Assembly (NCBI GenBank): GCA_030065095.1
Contig: JASJDP010000022.1
Location: 1 to 64,000, forward strand
Direction: 5' to 3'
Source of the DNA: Rhodobacter sp.
Lineage (GTDB): Bacteria > Pseudomonadota > Alphaproteobacteria > Rhodobacterales > Rhodobacteraceae
Length of the DNA stretch: 64,000 bases
Made by a program: the position numbers and the translations under genes. The notes below the pieces were generated by a model, which saw only the letters and a program-made list of their open reading frames with translations, had not been told where the DNA came from and did no database searches. This document shows positions 34,476 through 42,904 of the stretch, in pieces. The number at the start of each line of letters is the position of its first letter. Within the stretch, counting starts at the first letter, position 1.

Positions 34476-35419
34476 CGCTCACCCGCCGGCGGACGCTGGG
34501 ACTGCTTGGGGCGTCGGCGCTGGCACCCGCATCCGGTTTCGCCAGCCCGCGACTGGCCTACGCGTTGGTGCCGATCGAGATCGGCGACGGTGTCTGGATG
34601 GTCGAAGGGTCGACCGACTATTTCTCGATGCAGAACGGCGGGGCGATCGTGAACGTCACGCTGCTGCGCGGCGACAGCGGGCTGATCGTTGTCGACAGCG
34701 GGCCGTCCCTGCGTTACGGCGAGGCGCTGAAGACGATGGCGCTGGGGCTGGACATCCGCGGCGTTTCCGCCGTGGTGAACACGCATCACCATCCCGACCA
34801 TTTTTTCGGCAATCAGGTGTTCCGGGACGTGCCGATCCACGCGCTGGGCGCGACGCAGGCCGCAGCCTTTGCCGATGGCGAGGCCTTTGCCGACAACATG
34901 TACCGGCTCTTGGGCGACTGGATGCGCGGGACCGAAGTGGTGCCGCCGACGGCGGTGGTCGCGGGCGGCGATCTGGTGATTGACGGCCGGATGTTTGCGG
35001 CGCTGCCGCTAAGCGGGCACACGGCGGCCGATCTGGCGCTGGTCGACCGGGCAACGGGCAATCTGATCGCCGGCGATCTGGTGTTTTTCAACCGCGCGCC
35101 GACGACGCCCTCGGCCGATCTGGATGCCTGGCGCGCGTCGCTGGACGTTCTGGCGGATACCGAGGCATCGGCGATCGTGCCGGGCCACGGGCCGTACGAC
35201 ACCGTAGGGGCGTCGGTTGCCCAGACCCGTGCCTATCTCGACTGGCTCGAGGCCACGCTGCGCCAGGGCGCGCGTGACGGGCTGGGCATGGTCGAGCTGA
35301 TGGACCTGGACCCGCCGGCGGAATTCGCCGGGATGGGAGCGATGCCGCAGGAATTCCACCGAACGGTGGCGCATCTCTATCCGGGTATCGAAACCGAGAT
35401 CCTGCCGCTGGGCAACTGA
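34472..35419 (+). CDS. Quinoprotein-relay zinc metallohydrolase (SoxH-related)
   Basis: A 315-aa exported metallo-beta-lactamase-fold hydrolase. The first zinc site is NTHHHPDHFFGN, with further ligands in PLSGHTAAD, IAGDLVFFN and VPGHGPYDT. It starts with TTG at 34472 overlapping the upstream stop as TTGA, giving a twin-arginine-like leader TRRRTLGLLGASALAPA. It pairs with the SoxYZ-like carrier in quinoprotein clusters and probably hydrolyses a carrier-bound thioester, by analogy with SoxH; this is untested. Confidence 0.88.
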   Translation: MTLTRRRTLGLLGASALAPASGFASPRLAYALVPIEIGDGVWMVEGSTDYFSMQNGGAIVNVTLLRGDSGLIVVDSGPSLRYGEALKTMALGLDIRGVSAVVNTHHHPDHFFGNQVFRDVPIHALGATQAAAFADGEAFADNMYRLLGDWMRGTEVVPPTAVVAGGDLVIDGRMFAALPLSGHTAADLALVDRATGNLIAGDLVFFNRAPTTPSADLDAWRASLDVLADTEASAIVPGHGPYDTVGASVAQTRAYLDWLEATLRQGARDGLGMVELMDLDPPAEFAGMGAMPQEFHRTVAHLYPGIETEILPLGN

Positions 35420-35426
35420 CCGCAGC

Positions 35427-35777
35427 TCAGGCGGCCTTGCGTGCGCCGTAGCCCGTCGCCTGTTTCCAGCGGTCGATGGCCTCGGTCCAGTCCGGCGCGT
35501 TGTCGGCGTGCCAATGGTGAAACTGCGAGAAATCGGCCAGCCTGGGTGCGCGGGCCATGGCAAGACGGTGCGGCAGGCTTTGCGCATAGCGCTTCATCGC
35601 TGCGGGGCTGTTCCAGGCGGTCAGCGAGAAGTGGATGTCGTCGCGGAAGGTTACCTCCGCATGCAGGTTGCCGTGCGCGCGGCGCGCCTGGAGCAGGACC
35701 GGCAGGATGTAAAGCGAGAATTCGATCCGCTTCAGAGGTTGGGTGACGACGATGCCGCCGACCGCGATGAGCGCCAT
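35427..35777 (-). CDS. Hypothetical protein, possible dimeric alpha/beta barrel
   Basis: A 116-aa cytosolic protein starting MALIAVGGIVVTQPLKRIEF. Strand/helix alternation with FRDDIHFSLTAWNSPAAMKRYAQS is reminiscent of antibiotic-biosynthesis-monooxygenase-like ferredoxin folds, including the SLTxW strand and MxxYxxS helix. No catalytic motif can be named. It converges on the zinc hydrolase gene (gap of seven bases) and lies just downstream of the CXXCW gene, so it may be co-transcribed with it. Confidence 0.65.
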   Translation of the reverse strand: MALIAVGGIVVTQPLKRIEFSLYILPVLLQARRAHGNLHAEVTFRDDIHFSLTAWNSPAAMKRYAQSLPHRLAMARAPRLADFSQFHHWHADNAPDWTEAIDRWKQATGYGARKAA

Positions 35778-35832
35778 GGCACGAGGCTCCCTGCTGGGTC
35801 TTTTGAAACTACGCGCCGGGCGGGCGGGCGGA

Positions 35833-36408
35833 TCAGTCGACGCTGACGGGGACTGGATCGACCGGAACCAGGGGTTCGCCGATGTCGAGCCAGCCATCGG
35901 TGCCGTGGCGGAACCAGTGGACGTTTTGGTATCCCATCGCGGCGATGCGCTGGGCGGCGTTCCAGCTCATCCAGCAATCGGCGATGCAGAAGACCACCAT
36001 GGGCCGGGCAAGGTCCCCCTTGGTTTCGCGTGCGAGGGTTTGCGCGAGGTAGCCCTGCATCGCGGCGTCCAGCACGCCGCGGCCGGTTTCCGGCAGCCAG
36101 ATCGCACCGGGCAGGCTGAGCCGTTCCTTCGACACCAGCCAGGTGCCGTCAAGCTCGTCATATCGCGATTGCGCGGCGCCGAAAACGTCAATGGCAAGGG
36201 CGCCCCGGGCGAGCAGAGCCTTGGCTTGCGCGGCCGAGATCAGCCGCGCCGGGCCGGGGATATCGTCGGGCGTCGAGGCGCGGTGGCGGTCGATGCGATA
36301 GCCGGTTTCGGGGTGGAACAGGTCGGGACGGCGGTCCCGGACCGCCGCGTAGGGTTCCGCCGCCGCGACGGGCGCAAGGGCGATCAGCAAGGCAAGGATG
36401 CGCAGCAT
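35833..36408 (-). CDS. PQQ-associated CXXCW-motif rhodanese-like protein
   Basis: A 191-aa exported protein, signal MLRILALLIALAPVAAAEPY, of the PQQ-dependent-catabolism CXXCW family. A rhodanese-like domain is seen from PARLISAAQAKALLARGALAIDVFG. The active loop is VFCIADCWMSWNAAQRIAAMGY, with two cysteines spaced C-x3-C and followed by W. GTDGWLDIGEPLV closes the domain. It is probably a periplasmic thiol protein assisting the quinoprotein system. It marks the right edge of the PQQ accessory region. Confidence 0.88.
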   Translation of the reverse strand: MLRILALLIALAPVAAAEPYAAVRDRRPDLFHPETGYRIDRHRASTPDDIPGPARLISAAQAKALLARGALAIDVFGAAQSRYDELDGTWLVSKERLSLPGAIWLPETGRGVLDAAMQGYLAQTLARETKGDLARPMVVFCIADCWMSWNAAQRIAAMGYQNVHWFRHGTDGWLDIGEPLVPVDPVPVSVD

Positions 36409-36512
36409 GGGCCGATCCTATCCGCGATGCCGGGGCCGCGCCATGCGGGACGGGCGGTTTCCTTGGGCCTTTCGTTGCGGTAGGGCTGGCGTAAGGGGGC
36501 GTGGAGGCGGGC

Positions 36513-37529
36513 ATGGCGGAAACGGCACTGGTCACCGGATCGGCGGGGTTCATCGGGTTTCACACCAGCCAGCGGCTGCTGCAGGCCGGCGCCCGGGTGA
36601 TCGGCCTCGATGCCATGACCGAATATTACGACCCAGCGCTGAAACGGGCGCGGCACCGGATCCTGGGACAGTCGCCGGGCTTCACGCCTGTCACCGGTCG
36701 GCTGGAGGAACCGGGGCTCGTGGCCGGTCTGATGGAACGGCATGCGCCGGATGTGGTCGTGCATCTCGCGGCACAGGCGGGGGTGCGCTATTCGATCGAG
36801 GCGCCGCGGTCCTATGTCGAGGCGAACCTGATCGGCACCTACGAGGTGCTCGAGGCCGCGCGCGCGGTGCCGCCCCGGCATCTGATGCTGGCGTCGACGT
36901 CGTCGGTCTATGGCGCGAACGAGACCATGCCCTATGCCGAGATCCACAAGGCGGACAGCCAGATGTCGTTCTACGCCGCCACGAAGAAGGCGACCGAGGT
37001 GATGGCGCATTCCTATGCGCATCTTTACGGGCTGCCCGTGACGATGTTCCGGTTCTTCACCGTCTACGGTCCCTGGGGGCGGCCGGATATGGCGCTGTTC
37101 AAGTTCGTCAAGGCGATTTTGGAAGGCAAACCCATCGACGTTTACAATCACGGCGACATGCGGCGGGACTTTACCTTCGTGGACGATCTGGTGGAGGGGC
37201 TGATGCGGCTCCGGTCGGCGGTTCCGGGCACCGAGCCGGTGGGCGAAATGGACAGCCTGTCGCCGGTTGCCCCGTTCCGGGTGGTAAATATCGGCAACGG
37301 GGCGCCGGTGCCGCTAATGGAGTTCGTCCGCGCCGTCGAGGCGGCGTTGGGTCGCAAGGCCGACATCAACTTCATGGACATGCAGCCGGGCGACGTGCCG
37401 GCGACCTGGGCGGACGCCTCGCTATTGCAGGCGCTGGTCGGGCCGTTGCCGAAGACGCCGCTGGAAGAGGGCGTCCGGCGGTTCGTGGACTGGTACCGGG
37501 AGCTTTATACGGATCGTTCAGGCGGATGA
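36513..37529 (+). CDS. NAD-dependent epimerase, UDP-glucuronate 4-epimerase type
   Basis: A 338-aa short-chain dehydrogenase/reductase. The NAD loop is TGSAGFIGFH, the catalytic serine region is STSSVYG, and the YxxxK pair is SFYAATKKATE. The segments VHLAAQAGVRYSIEAPRSY and FRFFTVYGPWGRPDMALFKF are characteristic of UDP-glucuronate 4-epimerases, which make UDP-galacturonate for capsule or LPS. The ATG at 36513 follows GGAGG. No glycosyltransferases are adjacent. Confidence 0.92.
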   Translation: MAETALVTGSAGFIGFHTSQRLLQAGARVIGLDAMTEYYDPALKRARHRILGQSPGFTPVTGRLEEPGLVAGLMERHAPDVVVHLAAQAGVRYSIEAPRSYVEANLIGTYEVLEAARAVPPRHLMLASTSSVYGANETMPYAEIHKADSQMSFYAATKKATEVMAHSYAHLYGLPVTMFRFFTVYGPWGRPDMALFKFVKAILEGKPIDVYNHGDMRRDFTFVDDLVEGLMRLRSAVPGTEPVGEMDSLSPVAPFRVVNIGNGAPVPLMEFVRAVEAALGRKADINFMDMQPGDVPATWADASLLQALVGPLPKTPLEEGVRRFVDWYRELYTDRSGG

Positions 37530-37707
37530 CGTTCGGCTCCGGGGCTATCCCGGGCAGTCATCCATGCGCCGATATCGACAGGCAAGGGTTCACCATCGGG
37601 CACGGGCGCAACCGGTTCTGGAAGGTGGTGCAGGCGCCCGGTTGCCCTGTCAATGCTGTGAAATTGCCTTTGAGCGGGATGAACTAGGATGAAATGGCGC
37701 TGCACCG

Positions 37708-37730
37708 GTTTCGGCCTGGAGCGGCCGTTG
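37708..37730 (-). repeat. Solitary end of the dispersed element
   Basis: TTTCGGCCTGGAGCGGCCG matches the terminus of copies C and E, but the rest of the element is absent. It is a probable relic in the 604-bp gap 37530-38133. Confidence 0.5.
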
Positions 37731-37789
37731 CACGTCGCTACAGGTTTTGGAGATTCCGTCGATCACCCGTTCCCCCGGGCTGAAAGCCC

Positions 37790-37921
37790 GGATCGCGCCC
37801 GACCCCGCCCCCCAGGGCGGGCGCGATGCGTCGAGCCGTCTGACTTCCTTGAAACACGTGTGCTTCGGAGAGATCTCGTCGCAAGCTGAGAAGCGCCCAC
37901 CCTCGGGGTCGGGCGCGATCC
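37790..37921. repeat. Long inverted repeat in the 37.5-38.1 kb gap
   Basis: Perfect 18-base arms GGATCGCGCCCGACCCCG (37790-37807) and its complement (37904-37921) enclose 96 bases. An inner GC-rich hairpin (GCCC...GGGC) begins at once after the left arm. A T-rich run (GCTTTTTCTGTTTTCTC) follows about 30 bases later. It is unlike the 240-bp family. It could be a second mobile-type repeat or a structured RNA. The other bases of the gap, apart from the relic at 37708, show no gene. Confidence 0.65.
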
Positions 37922-38133
37922 TATCAATAGAATTGTAGGTCGCTTTTTCTGTTTTCTCAGTTGTCTGCCCCAGGCGAAAACCAACCCTGCGCGTCACTCT
38001 CAACGCGCGGCACTCAAGGGCGTTTTGGCACCCTGCAGGATCAACAGCTGCGCGCGCTGTCCATGCAGACTTCGGACCGTTGGCATAGCGTCGCCATGGG
38101 GGCGTCTCGCCCACTGGCTCGGTTCCGCCGCCG

Positions 38134-38571
38134 TCAGCTCTCCAGCCAGATCGTCACCGGCCCGTCATTCGTCAGGCTGACCGCCATATCCGCGCCGAAC
38201 GATCCGGTGGCCACCTCGATCCCCGCCGCCCGGATCCGGTCGGCGAAACAGTCGTACAGCCGCTCGCCTTCCGCCGGCGGCGCGGCCGCGGAAAATCCGG
38301 GCCGGTTGCCCCGGCTCGTGTCTGCCGCCAGCGTGAACTGACTGACCACCAGTGCCGCCCCGTCGATATCGGCCAGGCTGCGGTTCATCTTGCCCGCCTC
38401 GTCGCGGAAGATCCGCAGCTTGACCGCCTTGGCGGCCAGCTTGTCCGCCTCGGCCTCGCTGTCGCCTTCCATGGCGCAGACAAGGATCAGCAGCCCCTGT
38501 CCGATGTCGCCGATCACTTCGCCGTCCACGCGGACCGAGGCTCGGCTGACCCGCTGCAGCAGCGCCCTCAC
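38134..38571 (-). CDS. dtd: D-aminoacyl-tRNA deacylase
   Basis: A 145-aa enzyme that hydrolyses D-amino acids and glycine mischarged on tRNA. The family motifs are complete: [18 protein letters not shown] at the start, [17 protein letters not shown] with the catalytic SQFTL, and [14 protein letters not shown] with the Gly-cisPro-type NxGPVT. It begins with GTG at 38571, overlapping the sugar-kinase stop by GTGA. Confidence 0.96.
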   Translation of the reverse strand: MRALLQRVSRASVRVDGEVIGDIGQGLLILVCAMEGDSEAEADKLAAKAVKLRIFRDEAGKMNRSLADIDGAALVVSQFTLAADTSRGNRPGFSAAAPPAEGERLYDCFADRIRAAGIEVATGSFGADMAVSLTNDGPVTIWLES

Positions 38572-39488
38572 AACTCTTCCGCCCAGGGCGGGTTCGCGCC
38601 CGCACGGCTGACGGTGACCGCCGCCGCCCGTACGCCCAGGCTCAGCGCCTCGGTCAGCACCCGGTCGTCCAGCGATTGCAGTGCCGGGCGGGTCAGCACG
38701 CCCGCCCGGTGCAGCGCGGCCAGCACACCGGCGTTGAAGGTGTCGCCCGCGCCCACCGTGTCGGCGACGTCCACCCGGGGGGCCGGCACCCGGACCTCTC
38801 CGCCCGCCGTGAACCCCCGCGCCCCTTTGGCGCCTTCGGTGATGCAGATGATGGACGGCCCCTTGTTCAAAAGCCCCCGGGCCAAGGCGCCGATCTCGCC
38901 ATCCCCCAGCAGCCAGTGCAGGTCCTCGTCGCTGAGCTTCACGATATCGGCCAGCGCCACCATTCGTTGGATGCGCGCGCGGTACGCCGCCTCGTCCACG
39001 ATGAAACCCGGGCGGATGTTCGGATCGATCATCGTCACCCGCGACGGTGCCTCGCGCGCCATCAGCGCCTCGTAGGCACCGCCGCAGGGATCCACCACCA
39101 GGCTGATGCCGCCAAAGAACAGCGTGCCGATGTCATCCGGCAGGGTGGGCAGGTCATCGGGGCGAAGCATCCGTCCGGCGGTATTTTCGTCGTAGAACGC
39201 ATAGCTGGCCTGGCCATCCACAAGCTTGACGAAGGCAAGCGTGGTCGGACGGTCGGAAATCACCGCGTGCTCTGCATTCACCTGCGACGCCGCAAGCGCC
39301 GATGTCAGAATCTCGCCGAAGAGGTCCGAACTGAGCCCGCTGAAAAACCCCGAGGGCGCACCCAGCCGGCCAAGCGCGACGGCGGTGTTGAATACCGCGC
39401 CGCCGGGATAGGGGGCAAAGGCATCTTCGCCCGCCGCCGTGGTGCGCGGCAGCATGTCGATCAATGCCTCGCCACAACTCAGGATCAT
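38568..39488 (-). CDS. PfkB-family sugar kinase (fructokinase-like)
   Basis: A 306-aa ribokinase-fold kinase. N-terminal [15 protein letters not shown] and [17 protein letters not shown] match the fructokinase group. The C-terminal PfkB signature [17 protein letters not shown] contains the catalytic aspartate and anion hole. GGGAGACC precedes ATG 39488. It is coupled to dtd. The exact sugar cannot be fixed; fructose is most likely by motif similarity. Confidence 0.88.
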   Translation of the reverse strand: MILSCGEALIDMLPRTTAAGEDAFAPYPGGAVFNTAVALGRLGAPSGFFSGLSSDLFGEILTSALAASQVNAEHAVISDRPTTLAFVKLVDGQASYAFYDENTAGRMLRPDDLPTLPDDIGTLFFGGISLVVDPCGGAYEALMAREAPSRVTMIDPNIRPGFIVDEAAYRARIQRMVALADIVKLSDEDLHWLLGDGEIGALARGLLNKGPSIICITEGAKGARGFTAGGEVRVPAPRVDVADTVGAGDTFNAGVLAALHRAGVLTRPALQSLDDRVLTEALSLGVRAAAVTVSRAGANPPWAEEL

Positions 39489-39561
39489 TTTTTGGTCTCC
39501 CGTTTTGCCCGGGCAACGGTCTAGACCGCGGCGGTGAAAGGGGCAATCCAATGCGGGTTAT

Positions 39562-39575
39562 TTGACGCAAATCAA
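39562..39575 (+). promoter_or_regulatory. Fnr/FnrL-type box upstream of hsp20
   Basis: TTGACGCAAATCAA fits the Crp/Fnr dyad TTGAN-N4-NTCAA and lies 64 bp before the Hsp20 start. It suggests induction when oxygen is low. The divergent kinase gene starts 73 bp to the left, so the site could serve either. Confidence 0.6.
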
Positions 39576-39639
39576 CGCACGCGGGTGCGTAGCGCGGCAA
39601 AGTGCTGGCCGATCAAGACGTCTGTTTTGGAGGACTGGC

Positions 39640-40056
39640 ATGGTTGAGAAATCCCACACCTCGGGCCTGTGGCCCTCGCTTTACGAACCGTTCCGCAGCA
39701 TGGGGTCACGGCTGTCGGAGTGGATGGCGCCGGCATCGGAGGCCTCGACGAACGACAAGGCCTATGTGATCGCCGTGGAATTGCCGGGGGTCGATGAAGA
39801 GGACATCGAGTTGAGCGTCGACAACGGCGTGGTCACGGTAAAGGGCGAAAAGAAGACCAGGCGCGAAGAGAAGGGGGAAACCTGGTATTTCTCCGAGCGG
39901 CAGTATGGTGCCTTCTCGCGCAGTTTTCGGGTGCCGCCGGATGCCGACGAGGCGAAAGTGTCGGCCGATCTCAAGGACGGATTGCTGACGATTACCGTGC
40001 CGAAATCCGCACCGGAACCCGAGTCGGCGAAGACGGTGAAGATCAAGAGGGGTTGA
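39640..40056 (+). CDS. Small heat-shock protein (Hsp20/alpha-crystallin)
   Basis: A 138-aa ATP-independent holdase. The alpha-crystallin domain runs from NDKAYVIAVELPGVDEEDIE to the conserved DGLLTITVPKS (the A-x-x-x-n-G-v-L motif). The C-terminal tail ends KTVKIKRG, without a clear IxI. GGAGGACTGGC precedes ATG 39640. The Fnr-type box upstream suggests oxygen-linked control rather than only heat shock. Confidence 0.92.
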   Translation: MVEKSHTSGLWPSLYEPFRSMGSRLSEWMAPASEASTNDKAYVIAVELPGVDEEDIELSVDNGVVTVKGEKKTRREEKGETWYFSERQYGAFSRSFRVPPDADEAKVSADLKDGLLTITVPKSAPEPESAKTVKIKRG

Positions 40057-40225
40057 TCGGGCGCTCTTTTGGGGGCGGATCGGTCACCGCCCCGAGAGCC
40101 TTGGGAAGACATCGTCGGCAGAGGAAGGACACCAGCCTTCCAAGACGGACGGGCAATTCCTGCGCGTGCCCGGGGGGAAAGCTATTTCTGCTGATAGGCT
40201 TTGATGAAGAGGGGGTGAACGAACG

Positions 40226-40642
40226 ATGGCGAACGCGGATTCAGCCTTCAAACCGATATTCTCCGGAAGTGTCTGGTTCTTTGCTCTTTTGATTGCAGCA
40301 GCTTTGCTGGTGTTTTCATTTCTTATACTGGATCACAGCAGAGCTTTGCTGCTTTCCGGGACCGGTTTGCAGATTTTCGGCGCAATCGCTACTGCATTAT
40401 TTTCATTTTTTGGATGGAAAATGAATGTGGGCGATATAACAAGAGGGGCGGGAAAGGGCTATACGTTCACCTTTCCTGAAATTGAATTCAATGAAACGCT
40501 GACAAGGTGGGGTTATTGGGGATTTCTATACATCATTGTCGGTCTTTGTTTGGTTGCGGTTCCTGACTTTCTGACCGCTGCTCAAGAGGCCTTAGATATA
40601 CTTGCGACACAGGATAGCGACTCTAACAACGCCGGCTTCTAG
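40226..40642 (+). CDS. Low-GC hypothetical membrane protein
   Basis: A 138-aa protein with three predicted helices: FFALLIAAALLVFSFLIL, then LQIFGAIATALFSFFGW and YWGFLYIIVGLCLVAVPDFL. A polar loop with GYTFTFPEIEFNETLTRWG sits between the second and third. Codon choice and base composition differ sharply from the neighbours, with many A/T third positions (ttt, ctt, ata, gaa). Recent acquisition is likely. GAGGGGGTG lies about eleven bases before the ATG. The family was not recognised. Confidence 0.7.
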   Translation: MANADSAFKPIFSGSVWFFALLIAAALLVFSFLILDHSRALLLSGTGLQIFGAIATALFSFFGWKMNVGDITRGAGKGYTFTFPEIEFNETLTRWGYWGFLYIIVGLCLVAVPDFLTAAQEALDILATQDSDSNNAGF

Positions 40643-40656
40643 CTTGGCACGGTTCT

Positions 40657-41346
40657 TCAGGGGGCGAGCGATTCAGGATCTGCCCAAGCAAGAACTTCAT
40701 CAAGCGGTGCGCGATCCGTCCGGACGGCATTCGCCGGATGAGTTTTGTCCTCAAAGCCGAAGGAGATGCCGCAGACGATCTGGCGGGTCTCTGGCAGGTT
40801 GAACCAGCGGCGGAGGAACGGTGAATATGTGGCGACGGCCGCCTGCGGAATGCTGGCGATGCCCATTGCCTCGGCTGCAAGGGTAAATGCCGTGACGAAG
40901 GCGCCGCAGTCGAGCACACCGTAGGGACCAAGATCGGCCTCGGTGGTGACCAGCGCATGGTGCGGGGCGCCGAAGAAACGGAAATTCTCCATCATCTGCC
41001 TGGCCGAGCCGGCGCGGTCGCCCTTTTCGATGCCGACCGCCTCGTACAGCGCCCATCCGCAAACCGAGCGCCGGGTCTTGTAGAGGCCCGTATATTGCTT
41101 GGGAAACGGGATATCGGGGGTAGGCTGGGCGCTGGCTGCCTCTGCGTACAGGGCCTTGCGCAGACGGTCGGTTTCCGCAGGCCGCGTTATCACCAGTTGC
41201 CAGGGCTGAGCGTTGCACCAGCTTGGCACCTTCTGCGCGGTCGTGACGATGCGTTCGATGATCCCGTCCGGAACCGGGTCCTCGAGAAATCCACGGCAGG
41301 AATGGCGGCGGCTCAGCAGCGCATCGAAGACATCGATGTCGCTCAT
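40657..41346 (-). CDS. Nitroreductase-family flavoprotein
   Basis: A 229-aa FMN-dependent NAD(P)H oxidoreductase. The N-terminal SRRHSCRGFLEDPVPD is the FMN-phosphate region, and APSWCNAQPW-type PSWCNAQPWQLVI follows. The C-terminal PETRQIVCGISFGFED and the GIASIPQAAVATYSPFLR segment match nitroreductases of the NfnB/PnbA type. The physiological substrate is unknown. Its ATG overlaps the stop of the zinc-ribbon protein gene by ATGA, so it may belong to the downstream end of that operon. Confidence 0.88.
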   Translation of the reverse strand: MSDIDVFDALLSRRHSCRGFLEDPVPDGIIERIVTTAQKVPSWCNAQPWQLVITRPAETDRLRKALYAEAASAQPTPDIPFPKQYTGLYKTRRSVCGWALYEAVGIEKGDRAGSARQMMENFRFFGAPHHALVTTEADLGPYGVLDCGAFVTAFTLAAEAMGIASIPQAAVATYSPFLRRWFNLPETRQIVCGISFGFEDKTHPANAVRTDRAPLDEVLAWADPESLAP

Positions 41347-42434
41347 TGGTTCTGCGCGATGACATAACCGACGATACCGGCCACGATCAGGCCCAGGACG
41401 ACGGCGATGGCGATCTTCCAGGCCGACCAGGGCCGTTCGCCCTGCACCCGGCCGGTTCGTCCGTTGACGACGAAGCGGTAGGTCTTGCCGCGATACTTGT
41501 AGGCCGCCAGCCAGACCGGCAGCAGGATATGCTTGAAGGTCACGTCGCTGATCGCGGTGTCGATATCATGGATGCGCTGACGGTCACCGCCGATGTCAAA
41601 GCGCACGTCGCGCTCGATCACGCGGTCCATATGCTTCCGCGCCTCCACGTAGCCCTCGTCGAGTTCGACCGTATAGCCTTCGGCCCGGAACCCGGCGAGG
41701 TATTCGGGGCTGTAGGGTTCCAGGGCCGCCAGGTCCCAGGGTTGCAGATTGTCGGTGTACTTCTTCGGCAGGCTTTTCGAGGCAAGCACCAGCACGTCGT
41801 CGAAGAACCGCGCGACACGGCCGGACTTCGGGCTCCAGCGCACCCGCTGTTCGCGCACCTGCACCTGCTTGCCATCGCGCATCGCGGTCTTGGTGACGTA
41901 GTAGACGGTGCCGCGTTCGCCCCGGTAACGCGACTTGGTGTCGGCATCGAAGGTCCAGTACGGGACGTAGATGCCGTTCATCTTGCGCCCCTTGCGGGCG
42001 TATTCCTGCAACCCGTTGGGCGCGAACCAAAGCCGCCCGAGCCAGTCGGTCATCGCCTTGTGCGCCGCTCTCTCTTCCAGCGCGAAGGGCAGAAGACCGC
42101 GCGGCTTGATATGCCGGTGGGTGCCGGTGTCGGTGACAACCGGTGTGGCGCAGAACGGGCATTCCTTGGCGTGCGTGACGGCATCGAATTCCACCTGCGC
42201 CCCGCAATTCGTGCAGCTGAGGACGCGGGTTTCCTCGATCTCGGCCTCGGGCAGTTGCGCATCGAGCGCGGCCTTGAAATCAAGTTCCTTGATCGCACCG
42301 CCGGTAAACTGCTCGGCCAGGTCCGCCTGGTTGCCGCAATGGTCGCATGTAAGCTTGTTCGAGATCGGGTCGAACCGGAAATCGGCACCGCATTGGTCGC
42401 AGGGAAACCGGTGTTCGGATTCGACTTCAGACAT
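41343..42434 (-). CDS. Zinc-ribbon membrane-anchored protein of the TelA/SPFH cluster
   Basis: A 363-aa protein with two or three N-terminal zinc ribbons: FPCDQCGADF...LTCDHCGNQ and LSCTNCGAQ...KECPFCATP. A beta-rich middle contains NGIYVPYWTFDADTKSRYRG, and one C-terminal helix (AIAVVLGLIVAGIVGYVIA) is followed by AQNQ. ATG 42434 has GAGG at good spacing; ATGs 42449 and 42467 are possible. Such proteins are often mislabelled as PriA/helicase-like. They are usually encoded beside SPFH-domain genes, as here. Confidence 0.82.
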   Translation of the reverse strand: MSEVESEHRFPCDQCGADFRFDPISNKLTCDHCGNQADLAEQFTGGAIKELDFKAALDAQLPEAEIEETRVLSCTNCGAQVEFDAVTHAKECPFCATPVVTDTGTHRHIKPRGLLPFALEERAAHKAMTDWLGRLWFAPNGLQEYARKGRKMNGIYVPYWTFDADTKSRYRGERGTVYYVTKTAMRDGKQVQVREQRVRWSPKSGRVARFFDDVLVLASKSLPKKYTDNLQPWDLAALEPYSPEYLAGFRAEGYTVELDEGYVEARKHMDRVIERDVRFDIGGDRQRIHDIDTAISDVTFKHILLPVWLAAYKYRGKTYRFVVNGRTGRVQGERPWSAWKIAIAVVLGLIVAGIVGYVIAQNQ

Positions 42435-42473
42435 CGCAGCCTCGGTCATATCGGTATCGCCCGGCATCGTCGG

Positions 42474-42884
42474 TTACTTGACCACCACGAGCCCGCAGGG
42501 AAAGTCCCGGCCGCGCCCGTTTCCGAATACCACCTCGCAGAGGTATCCGTCGTTGCCTCTGAACATGCGCAGGCAGCCGCCGCTCCAGGAACCCGATGGA
42601 GCACGGCAGATCTCATTTTCGTCGAAGCGGTTAACCGAGGTGGCCATGCGCAAGTCTGTGCGCGCCCCGAGCGCGACATAGGTGGCGCGTCCGTCGAGGT
42701 TGATCTCAAAGCCCTTTTTACGCTTGTTCAGGATGCCGAACACGGAATTCGACGGATAGGACTGCACGAGCCGCTCCCGCAGATCAACCAGGTTGACCGG
42801 CGCGAGAGTGTCCGTGGCCTGGGCGTCGGCGGCGTGGGAGGCCGAGAGCGCCAGGATCAAGGCAGCGAGGAGCGGGCGGTTCAT
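42474..42884 (-). CDS. Small exported cysteine-containing protein
   Basis: A 136-aa predicted periplasmic protein. Signal MNRPLLAALILALSASHAADA precedes a mature domain with four cysteines: ENEICRAPSGSWSGGCLRMF, DGYLCEVVF and FPCGLVVVK. These could make two disulfides. No known family was recognised. It lies between the SPFH and zinc-ribbon genes on the same strand, with 20- and 39-base gaps, so it is part of the operon. Confidence 0.7.
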   Translation of the reverse strand: MNRPLLAALILALSASHAADAQATDTLAPVNLVDLRERLVQSYPSNSVFGILNKRKKGFEINLDGRATYVALGARTDLRMATSVNRFDENEICRAPSGSWSGGCLRMFRGNDGYLCEVVFGNGRGRDFPCGLVVVK

Positions 42885-42904
42885 GGATTTGTGCTCTGGT
42901 CCGG

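Noticed and set aside
22899-35420. Search for a PQQ dehydrogenase or pqq genes
   Set aside because: Every long coding frame in the interval is assigned to another family; none has tryptophan-docking repeats or the length needed.
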